From: a bacterium
Lineage (GTDB): Bacteria > JACRDZ01 > JAQUKH01
Assembly: GCA_040754625.1 (NCBI GenBank)
Contig: JBFMCF010000084.1
Location: forward strand, 1-39,516
Reading direction: 5' to 3'
Length of the DNA stretch: 39,516 nucleotides
A model generated the notes under the pieces. That model had not been told where the DNA came from, searched no databases, and saw only the letters and a list, made by a program, of their open reading frames with translations. A program made the position numbers and the translations under genes. Shown piece after piece: positions 33,588 to 39,516 of this stretch; within the stretch, counting starts at the first letter, position 1; each line of letters opens with the position of its first letter.

Positions 33588-34577
33588 ATGAATAAAAATA
33601 TATTAATTAAAAATCTTGAAAATAAAATCAATAGAGATATTGACATAAATAGAAACGAAGCGGATGAAGTGGTTTCAATAATTAACGAAATACCTTATGA
33701 AATATACCGGTTTTCAAACAGCATACGTGAAAAATATTTTGGGAATAAAATCAATTTATGCGGCATTGCGAATGTGAAATCGGGCAATTGTTCAGAGGAT
33801 TGCAAATTTTGCGCGCAGTCCGGGCATTACCAGACAAGTACTGTTGTTTATCCCCTTGTGGACGAGGGAAAAATGCTCGCGGGGGCTGAAGCAGTAAAAG
33901 GATTAAAGGCAAGCCGTTATGGTTTAATAACGAGCGGGTGCAGGATAGAAGGGGGAAATGACCTTTTAAAAATAGCATCGGCCGTTAAAAAAATAAAAAA
34001 AGGCATAAATATTGAACCTTGCGCTTCACTGGGCGAATTGGATAATGAAGCTTGTATAATATTAAAAGAGGCAGGTATAACCCGTTATCATCATAACCTG
34101 GAAACATCGAGAAATTATTTCCCGAATATCTGCACCACACATAGCTGGGATGACCGCGTCAAAACCGTAAAGATCGTGAAGAATAACGGATTACAGGCAT
34201 GTTCAGGCGGAATTTTTGGGATGGGGGAGACATGGGCCGACCGGCTTGATCTTGCTTTTGCGCTGCGGGAACTGGGGGTTGATTCCGTCCCTTTAAATTT
34301 TCTTAATCCCATTCACGGCACACCGCTGGAGAAACAAATTCCCTTAAGGCCGAAAGAAATACTTGCGATAATTTCTGTCTTCAGGATTATTTTACCGTCA
34401 AAAGATATCAAGGTATGCGGGGGACGGGAAAAAAATCTCAGGCAGCTTCAAAGCTGGATGTTTTATGCAGGGGCAAGCGGAATGATGATAGGAAATTATC
34501 TTACTACCGCGGGCAGGGACCCGAAATTGGACTGGGAGATGATTGAAGACCTGGGAATGGAAATCCGTGAATCGTAA
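33588..34577 (+). CDS. bioB: Biotin synthase
   Basis: 329 residues. Radical SAM enzyme that inserts sulfur into dethiobiotin. The 4Fe-4S SAM cluster ligands are Cys68, Cys72 and Cys75 (NCSEDCKFCAQS); YHHNLETS, SGGIFGMGE, NFLNPIHGTPLE and the C-terminal CGGRE with the sacrificial-cluster Arg are all present. First gene of bioB-bioA-bioD. Its TAA stop lies inside heptamer array C, so the array sets the protein end. There is no clear ribosome site before ATG. Regulation by biotin is suggested by the upstream operator-like repeat. Confidence 0.96.
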   Translation: MNKNILIKNLENKINRDIDINRNEADEVVSIINEIPYEIYRFSNSIREKYFGNKINLCGIANVKSGNCSEDCKFCAQSGHYQTSTVVYPLVDEGKMLAGAEAVKGLKASRYGLITSGCRIEGGNDLLKIASAVKKIKKGINIEPCASLGELDNEACIILKEAGITRYHHNLETSRNYFPNICTTHSWDDRVKTVKIVKNNGLQACSGGIFGMGETWADRLDLAFALRELGVDSVPLNFLNPIHGTPLEKQIPLRPKEILAIISVFRIILPSKDIKVCGGREKNLRQLQSWMFYAGASGMMIGNYLTTAGRDPKLDWEMIEDLGMEIRES

Positions 34578-34594
34578 ATCGTATACCGTAAATC
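34567..34594. repeat. Heptamer array C (four 7-bp units)
   Basis: GTGAATC, GTAAATC, GTATACC, GTAAATC with no gaps, at the bioB-bioA junction. It contains the bioB stop codon (34575-34577) and ends 5 bp before the bioA ATG. Confidence 0.8.
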
Positions 34595-34599
34595 GAAAA

Positions 34600-35952
34600 A
34601 TGGACCTTGAGGAAAAAGATAAAAAATATATCTGGCATCCTTTTACACAGATGAAGGATTATTGCTTGGGAAAACCCCTTATAATAACAAAGGGAGAAGG
34701 TGTATATCTATATGACAATTACAATAGAAAATATATTGACGGAGTTTCATCCTTGTGGCTTACATTGCACGGGCATCAAAAAAAAGAATTGGATAACGCG
34801 GTCAAATCACAATTGAAAAAAATTGCTCACACAACGCTTTTGGGTTTGTCTCACCCGGCGGCCATTGAACTTGCCGAAAAGCTTGTTGGAATCGCGCCAA
34901 AAGGGCTGACGAAAGTATTCTATTCTGATAATGGCGCGACCTCGGTGGAAATTGCATTAAAAATTGCCTACCAGTACTGGAAACAAAAAACCGGCCCGCG
35001 GACAAAAAAAGAGAAATTTATCGCTTTTAGAAATTCCTATCATGGCGATACAATCGGCGCAGTAAGCGTCGGCGGGATAAGTCTTTTTCATGGCTGCTAT
35101 AAATCACTGCTTTTTGAAACGATATTCGCGGATTATCCTTATTGTTACCGCTGTGAAGGAAAACAATATTGCAAAGAAATAAACAAAAGCCAATGTGTGA
35201 AAAAAATTGAAAGGCTGATTAAAAAAAATAGTAATGAAATTGCGGGTTTGGTTATTGAGCCTTTAATACAGGGTGCGGGCGGGATGATTGCTGCGCCGCC
35301 GGGTTTTTTGAAAGAAATTAAAAATATTTGTTCTGAATATAATGTCCTGCTTATTGCTGATGAAGTAGCTACGGGGTTCGGGCGGACAGGAGCAATGTTT
35401 GCGTGTATGAAGGAAGATGTTGCGCCGGATATTTTATGCGCGGCCAAGGGAATTACCGGCGGGTATCTTCCTTTAGCCGCGACCCTTGTGACGGAAAATA
35501 TTTATAAAGCTTTCTGGGGTGATTATAAAGATAAAAAAACATTTTTTCATGGGCACAGTTATACCGGTAATCCTTTGGGGTGTGCCGCGGCACTTGCAAA
35601 TTTAGAGGTTTTCAGGAAGGAAAATATTATTGAAAAGTTAGGCCCGAAGATTAACTGTTTTACAAAACTTTTGGAAAAATTCCGGGCACTTGAACATGTG
35701 GGAGACATTCGCCAGTGCGGAATGATGGCTGGGATTGAACTTGTGAAAAATAAAAGTTCAAAAACTCCTTATTTGTGGGAAGAGAAAATTGGGATTAAAG
35801 TGACAGAAGAATCCCGGGAAAACGGGCTTATTATACGGCCATTGGGGAATGTTATTGTATTAATGCCGCCCCTTTCTATTTCAAGAAATGAATTAAAATC
35901 AATGATAGATATTGTTTTTAAAGCGATTAAAAAAATAACGAATGGGGAATAA
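34600..35952 (+). CDS. bioA: Adenosylmethionine-8-amino-7-oxononanoate aminotransferase
   Basis: 450 residues from ATG 34600; fold-type I PLP enzyme making 7,8-diaminopelargonate. Family marks: IWHPFTQM, GVSSLWLTLHGH, FYSDNGATSVEIALK, DEVATGFGRTGAMF and the PLP lysine Lys283 in CAAKGITGG. A small Cys-rich insert (YCYRCEGKQYCK) is typical of one BioA subgroup. TTG 34543 would add residues from the heptamer array and matches nothing in the family, so ATG 34600 is preferred despite lacking a ribosome site; reinitiation after bioB (22 bp gap) is plausible. Confidence 0.95.
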   Translation: MDLEEKDKKYIWHPFTQMKDYCLGKPLIITKGEGVYLYDNYNRKYIDGVSSLWLTLHGHQKKELDNAVKSQLKKIAHTTLLGLSHPAAIELAEKLVGIAPKGLTKVFYSDNGATSVEIALKIAYQYWKQKTGPRTKKEKFIAFRNSYHGDTIGAVSVGGISLFHGCYKSLLFETIFADYPYCYRCEGKQYCKEINKSQCVKKIERLIKKNSNEIAGLVIEPLIQGAGGMIAAPPGFLKEIKNICSEYNVLLIADEVATGFGRTGAMFACMKEDVAPDILCAAKGITGGYLPLAATLVTENIYKAFWGDYKDKKTFFHGHSYTGNPLGCAAALANLEVFRKENIIEKLGPKINCFTKLLEKFRALEHVGDIRQCGMMAGIELVKNKSSKTPYLWEEKIGIKVTEESRENGLIIRPLGNVIVLMPPLSISRNELKSMIDIVFKAIKKITNGE

Positions 35953-35998
35953 CTCCCCCTTTATCCCCCTCTTTTAAAAAGAGGGGGCGGGGGGAGTT
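35951..35998. repeat. Nested G/C-rich hairpin repeat between bioA and bioD
   Basis: Two nested inverted repeats: outer AACTCCCCC with GGGGGAGTT (9 bp), inner CCCCCTCTTTT with AAAAGAGGGGG (11 bp). It begins at the bioA stop. Its right arm supplies the only ribosome-site-like GGGGAG before bioD. A related element in opposite orientation lies at 39451. Resembles dispersed REP-like elements. Confidence 0.75.
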
Positions 35999-36009
35999 GG
36001 GGTTTATTT

Positions 36010-36648
36010 ATGCCAGGTGTATTTATAACAGGGACTGATACGGGTGTCGGCAAGACCATAATAAGCGCGGCATTAGCTTTTAGCTTGAAAAAGAAATCCG
36101 TTAATGTGGGTGTTATGAAACCTGTTGCGAGCGGCGGCATAAAAAAGGGCGGCCGCTTTGTTTCACAAGACGCAGTTCTATTGCGGAAGGCGGCTTCTGT
36201 GGATGACCTGGCAGGGCTTATTAACCCCGTCTGTTTTAAGAATCCGCTCGCTCCATATCCAGCCTCTTTAATTGAAACCCGTGGACTCAATTTAAAAAAA
36301 ATATTTTTATCATATAGAAAACTGAGTATTAAACATGAATTTATGGTTGTTGAAGGGATAGGCGGCGTCCTTGTCCCGATAAAGAAAAATTATTTTGTTA
36401 TTGACCTGATAAAAAAAATGAATTTGCCTGTAATTGTAGTGTGCCGCACGGGTCTTGGCACCATTAATCACACGCTTTTAACTGTAAATATTTTAAGAGC
36501 AAATAACATTAAAATATTATGTCTTGTTTTTAATAAGATGTCATCTGAAAAAGACCTCTCTGAAAAAACTAATGCCCGAATAATAGAAAATATTACCGGA
36601 TTGAAAGTCATAAAATTTCCATTCCTGCATTTAAAAAAAATAAAATAA
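36010..36648 (+). CDS. bioD: Dethiobiotin synthetase
   Basis: 212 residues. ATP-dependent ring closure of 7,8-diaminopelargonate with CO2. P-loop GTDTGVGKT at 8-16, KPVASGG, the second nucleotide-metal block VVEGIGGVLVPI and CRTGLGTINHTLLT are the family signatures. Third gene of the biotin cluster; bioF and the pimelate genes are not here. It lies 58 bp after bioA across the hairpin repeat, which may reduce read-through or stabilise mRNA. Confidence 0.95.
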   Translation: MPGVFITGTDTGVGKTIISAALAFSLKKKSVNVGVMKPVASGGIKKGGRFVSQDAVLLRKAASVDDLAGLINPVCFKNPLAPYPASLIETRGLNLKKIFLSYRKLSIKHEFMVVEGIGGVLVPIKKNYFVIDLIKKMNLPVIVVCRTGLGTINHTLLTVNILRANNIKILCLVFNKMSSEKDLSEKTNARIIENITGLKVIKFPFLHLKKIK

Positions 36649-36699
36649 TTGATTGATTAAATAATGCCGATACAATTTATATTAAATGAAGGTATTATT

Positions 36700-37947
36700 T
36701 TGAAAATAATAAAATTATCTTTAATTTTTATCCTGACGGGTATTTTTCTTTTTAAATCGTATATAAAGGCCTCTGAATGCGTGGGGTGCCATACCAAAGT
36801 TAATCCCGGTATTGTCGCCGACTGGCAGTTAAGTAAACACAGCAATAATGATATTGACTGCTCTTTTTGCCATGGGTTAGAACATAAGTCAGAGAGGGAT
36901 GTTGAAAAAGTCCAAATGCCGACAACAGAAATCTGCGATAATTGCCATGAAGAACAAGTAAAGCAATTTAAAAACGGTAAACATTCACTGGCATGGATTT
37001 CAATGAATGCGATGCCCACGGCACACTGGCAGCCAAAATCAATGGTTGAGGGGATGAAGGGCTGCGGTGGATGCCATAAAATCGGGTTAAAAACCAAGGC
37101 GGAAATACGGGAGTTAAAAAAGGAAAGCCTGGGATATGGAATAGCTTCATGCAGTGTATGCCATACCCGGCATACTTTTTCAAAAGAGGAAGCCAGCCAG
37201 CCACAGGCCTGCCAGACCTGCCATATGGGATTTGACCATCCCCAATGGGAGATGTATTCTTTCTCCAAACACGGTGTCAGGTATTTATTGAAGCAAAATA
37301 AAACTCTTCCTGAATCTATTGCCGCTCCTGCATGCCAGACCTGCCATATGCAGGACGGTAATCACAATGTACGGACAGGGTGGGGATTTTTAGGAGTGAG
37401 GCTGCCTCTGCCCGATGATAAACAATGGGCTTCGGACCAAACGGTTATTCTCCAGGCCCTTGGCATTCTTGACCCCGGCGGGAAGCAAACGGACAGGGTC
37501 AATATTGTAAAGGCGGCCAATCTATTCAGATTAACGGAAGACGACTGGCAGAATGAACGTAATAAAATGATAAAAATCTGCAGCAAATGCCATTCAAAAA
37601 ACTTTGCAAAAAAGGAATTGGAAAAAGGCGACCAGATTATTAAAGAAGCGGATTTTCTGATGGCTGAAGCGATCCGGATAGTTGTAGGGTTATATCAGGA
37701 TTCAATACTTCCGAAACCAAAAAATTACATTTATTCTTTCCCTGATTTGCTCACATTCCATGATGCACCGACGGTAATAGAACAAAAGCTGTCAGTGATG
37801 TTTTTAGAACACCGCATGCATACTATACAGGGCGCGTTTCATGTCAATTATGATTATGCAATGTGGTATGGATGGAGTGAAATGCAGAAAGATTTGACAG
37901 AGATAAGGGCAATGGCTGAAAACTTACAGAAGGATTACAAAAAATAA
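36700..37947 (+). CDS. Octaheme cytochrome c, hydroxylamine oxidoreductase-like
   Basis: 415 residues from TTG 36700 (AAGG seven bases upstream; signal peptide MKIIKLSLIFILTG to about residue 25); ATG 36664 has no ribosome site. Eight CxxCH heme motifs at 27, 54, 79, 122, 151, 171, 212 and 294, followed by a heme-free helical C-terminus (about 305-410). Heme count, spacing and the C-terminal helices match the HAO family; heme 4 (CGGCH, 122-126) would be the catalytic position. Whether the Tyr that cross-links to it in oxidative HAO is present (candidates in NYDYAMWYG, 383-391) needs alignment. Members without the link reduce nitrite or hydroxylamine to ammonium. The next gene is an ammonium channel. 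The physiological direction is inference. Confidence 0.85.
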   Translation: MKIIKLSLIFILTGIFLFKSYIKASECVGCHTKVNPGIVADWQLSKHSNNDIDCSFCHGLEHKSERDVEKVQMPTTEICDNCHEEQVKQFKNGKHSLAWISMNAMPTAHWQPKSMVEGMKGCGGCHKIGLKTKAEIRELKKESLGYGIASCSVCHTRHTFSKEEASQPQACQTCHMGFDHPQWEMYSFSKHGVRYLLKQNKTLPESIAAPACQTCHMQDGNHNVRTGWGFLGVRLPLPDDKQWASDQTVILQALGILDPGGKQTDRVNIVKAANLFRLTEDDWQNERNKMIKICSKCHSKNFAKKELEKGDQIIKEADFLMAEAIRIVVGLYQDSILPKPKNYIYSFPDLLTFHDAPTVIEQKLSVMFLEHRMHTIQGAFHVNYDYAMWYGWSEMQKDLTEIRAMAENLQKDYKK

Positions 37948-38006
37948 AAATGAAAGCAAAATTACAGGTTACCAGAACCCGTTATTTTTTACTTGTATAA
38001 GCAGAA

Positions 38007-38020
38007 ACACATTGATGTGT
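38007..38020. other. Palindrome in the cytochrome-amt gap
   Basis: ACACAT and ATGTGT flank TG: a perfect 6-bp inverted repeat, possibly an operator. A second palindrome, TCAATTGA, lies at 38094-38101. The 37948-38129 gap also has a short open frame (IDVSDSEMTKAFISMKIGRG) without a good start, and no convincing promoter. Confidence 0.3.
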
Positions 38021-38129
38021 CTGATTCAGAAATGACAAAGGCGTTTATTTCGATGAAAATCGGAAGAGGCGTTTTTTTTTGCCTAAAATTTACTCAATTG
38101 AATACACAAATGAATAAGGAGTGAACAAA

Positions 38130-39359
38130 ATGATTAATTCAGGAGATACAGCGTTTGTTTTGATTTGTGCGGCGCTTGTGATGTTAATGACCCCGGGTCT
38201 CGCGTTTTTTTATGGCGGGATGGTGCGTCGCAAAAATGTGTTAGGGATACTTATGCAGTGTTTTATGATTTTGTGCGTTTTGAGTATTGAATGGGTTTTA
38301 TACGGTTACAGCTTGTCATTCGCTCCCGGCACAAGTTTTCTCGGGGGGCTTCAGTGGTTCGGTCTAAACGGGGTGGGTTTTGAGCCTTACGCGGATTACG
38401 CGGCTACAATCCCGCACCAGGCGTTCATGATTTACCAGGCGATGTTTGCCGTAATTACTCCGGCTTTGATTATCGGGGCCTTTGCCGAAAGGATGAAATT
38501 TTCAGCGTTTCTTTTATTTACAATTTTGTGGGCGACAATTGTTTATAACCCTATCTGCCATTGGGTATGGGGAATCGGCGGCTTGTTTAGAAATATGGGG
38601 GCTTTAGATTTTGCCGGTGGAACAGTGGTGCATATAAGCGCGGGCATTGCCGCACTGGTTACAGCGATTTTGATAGGCAGGCGCAAAAACATAGAACACA
38701 CTACGCCGACTCCGCATAATCTGCCATTTATAGTTTTAGGGACGGGCTTATTATGGTTCGGATGGTTCGGATTTAACGCGGGCAGCGCCCTTGCCGCGAA
38801 CGGATTGGCGGTAAACGCGTTTGTCGTCACTAACACCTCAGCGGCCGCCGCGGGCTTGACCTGGGCGGTCATAGAATGGTTGAAAAACGGAAAACCCACA
38901 ATGTTTGGAACAGTAAGCGGCATTGTCGCGGGCCTTGTCGCGATCACTCCGGCCGCGGGATTTGTCAGTGTTTTGTCCGCGATTTTAATAGGAATGTTTG
39001 TAAGTTTAATATGTTTTTTTGCCGTGAGTGTCTTAAAACCCGCGTTAAAATATGACGATTCGCTGGATGTTTTCGGAGTGCATTGCGTGGGCGGAATTTG
39101 GGGCGCGCTGGCTACGGGATTGTTTGCCTCAAAGGCGGTAAATCCCGCGGGGGCGGACGGCCTGTTTTATGGTAATCCAGGGCAGTTGTTAATCCAGTTA
39201 AAAACTGTGTTGGCTACGATAGTCTATTCATGTGTGATGACTCTTGTTATATATAAAATAGTAGATTTATTGATTGGCATGCGCGTTACTGAAAAAGAGG
39301 AACTTATGGGGCTTGATCTTACCCAGCACCATGAAAGGGCGTATACGATTCTCGAATAA
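38130..39359 (+). CDS. amt: Ammonium transporter (Amt/Rh family)
   Basis: 409 residues, eleven membrane helices, full length. The pore twin histidines are His168 (GGTVVHISAG) and His318 (DVFGVHCVGG), numbers equal to those usually given for E. coli AmtB. FYGGMVRRKNVL, the GAFAERMKFS block and WFGWFGFNAGSAL are typical. Amt conducts ammonium into the cell. ATG 38130 is preferred over GTG 38121 because AAGGAG (38116-38121) lies eight bases before it and overlaps the GTG. No glnK follows in the remaining 157 bp. It follows the octaheme cytochrome by 182 bp. Confidence 0.96.
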   Translation: MINSGDTAFVLICAALVMLMTPGLAFFYGGMVRRKNVLGILMQCFMILCVLSIEWVLYGYSLSFAPGTSFLGGLQWFGLNGVGFEPYADYAATIPHQAFMIYQAMFAVITPALIIGAFAERMKFSAFLLFTILWATIVYNPICHWVWGIGGLFRNMGALDFAGGTVVHISAGIAALVTAILIGRRKNIEHTTPTPHNLPFIVLGTGLLWFGWFGFNAGSALAANGLAVNAFVVTNTSAAAAGLTWAVIEWLKNGKPTMFGTVSGIVAGLVAITPAAGFVSVLSAILIGMFVSLICFFAVSVLKPALKYDDSLDVFGVHCVGGIWGALATGLFASKAVNPAGADGLFYGNPGQLLIQLKTVLATIVYSCVMTLVIYKIVDLLIGMRVTEKEELMGLDLTQHHERAYTILE

Positions 39360-39367
39360 AAATAAAA

Positions 39368-39388
39368 GGGCAGGTTTGGAACCTGCCC
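39368..39388 (-). terminator. Hairpin terminator for leftward transcription
   Basis: GGGCAGGTT and AACCTGCCC form a perfect 9-bp stem around TGG, a strong fold. On the plus strand no T run follows, but on the minus strand the stem is followed by TTTTATTTTTATT. So it best fits a terminator for a leftward gene beyond the window, while possibly also protecting the amt mRNA end. Confidence 0.6.
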
Positions 39389-39450
39389 CTGATAATGTCA
39401 AAATAGGTATGAAAGGAATGAAAGTTTTGAAACGGGGTAAATTTTAGATT

Positions 39451-39490
39451 TCTCCCTTTAGAAAAGGGAGATTAAGAGGGATTTGAGAGA
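39451..39490. repeat. REP-like hairpin element, second copy
   Basis: TCTCCCTTT (39451-39459) and AAAGGGAGA (39463-39471) form a perfect 9-bp stem, then TTAAGAGGGATTT follows. The reverse complement of the 35951 element has the same plan: a stem, then ATAAAGGGGGAGTT. Both look like members of one dispersed family. 39491-39516 holds nothing recognised. Confidence 0.55.
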
Positions 39491-39516
39491 ATTGGCAAGT
39501 GTATTTAACACGATAA

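Noticed and set aside
38010-38035. FNR-type site before amt
   Set aside because: TTGAT is present but the opposing ATCAA half is missing at the right distance.
38064-38086. Sigma-54 promoter before amt
   Set aside because: A GG and GC pair is present (38068, 38081), but the spacing is 11 instead of 10 and the flanking bases do not match.
38121-38129. GTG 38121 as the amt start
   Set aside because: It overlaps the AAGGAG ribosome site that serves ATG 38130.

Overview
The window reads as a chromosome segment of a diderm (Gram-negative-type), probably anaerobic bacterium with AT-rich DNA (about 40% G+C in core genes by eye). Evidence for an outer membrane: lipobox proteins, LysM and L,D-transpeptidase wall proteins, and a barrel-like protein ending in Phe. 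Evidence for redox metabolism in the periplasm: an octaheme cytochrome c and a NosR/NapH-type ferredoxin membrane protein. I cannot name the phylum; the mixture (DUF3108, DUF4398, DUF4416, CHASE2 cyclase, FecR, RCC1, dockerin) fits uncultivated anaerobic candidate phyla. No rRNA, tRNA, CRISPR array or intact insertion sequence is visible.

Layout. 1-1260 is an accessory island: a cut-off minus-strand gene, a C-terminally truncated very AT-rich AAA ATPase behind an exact consensus promoter, and a micro-ORF. 1259-3401 (minus) is a cell-wall pair, a FemAB-type transferase and an L,D-transpeptidase lipoprotein. 3495-8813 (plus) holds envelope genes of mostly unknown role (DUF3108, YugP-type protease, anchored protein, HEAT-repeat protein, propeller protein, VanZ-like). 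8819-11834 is hisS-aspS. 11846-13595 is a promoter, a DUF4398 lipoprotein, a double-LysM protein and a strong terminator. 13612-16403 is the classic phoH-pgpH-ybeY RNA/ribosome/c-di-AMP operon. 16429-20950 holds a NosR-like FMN/Fe-S protein, a PHP phosphoesterase, an exported MEMO-family protein, a small membrane protein, a QueG-like Fe-S protein and DUF4416. 21001-32255 runs LysM protein, rluB-like gene, then a tightly packed set: CHASE2 adenylate cyclase, barrel-like protein, FecR protein and a 1477-residue RCC1/PKD/dockerin surface protein. A convergent secreted protein follows (32249-33454, minus). 33510-36648 is bioB-bioA-bioD behind a BirA-like operator. 36700-39359 is an octaheme hydroxylamine-oxidoreductase-like cytochrome followed by an Amt ammonium transporter.

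How the parts may work together. The cyclase set looks like one sensory and surface unit: a periplasmic CHASE2 sensor making cAMP inside, and three exported partners, two with calcium-loop motifs. The octaheme protein and Amt suggest ammonium formed (or hydroxylamine handled) in the periplasm and recovered by Amt; this is inference. Across the window, three arrays of exactly four 7-bp units sit at gene-gene junctions and alter protein ends, and three genes have a -10 box only 9-10 nt before ATG with no ribosome site, suggesting leaderless mRNAs.
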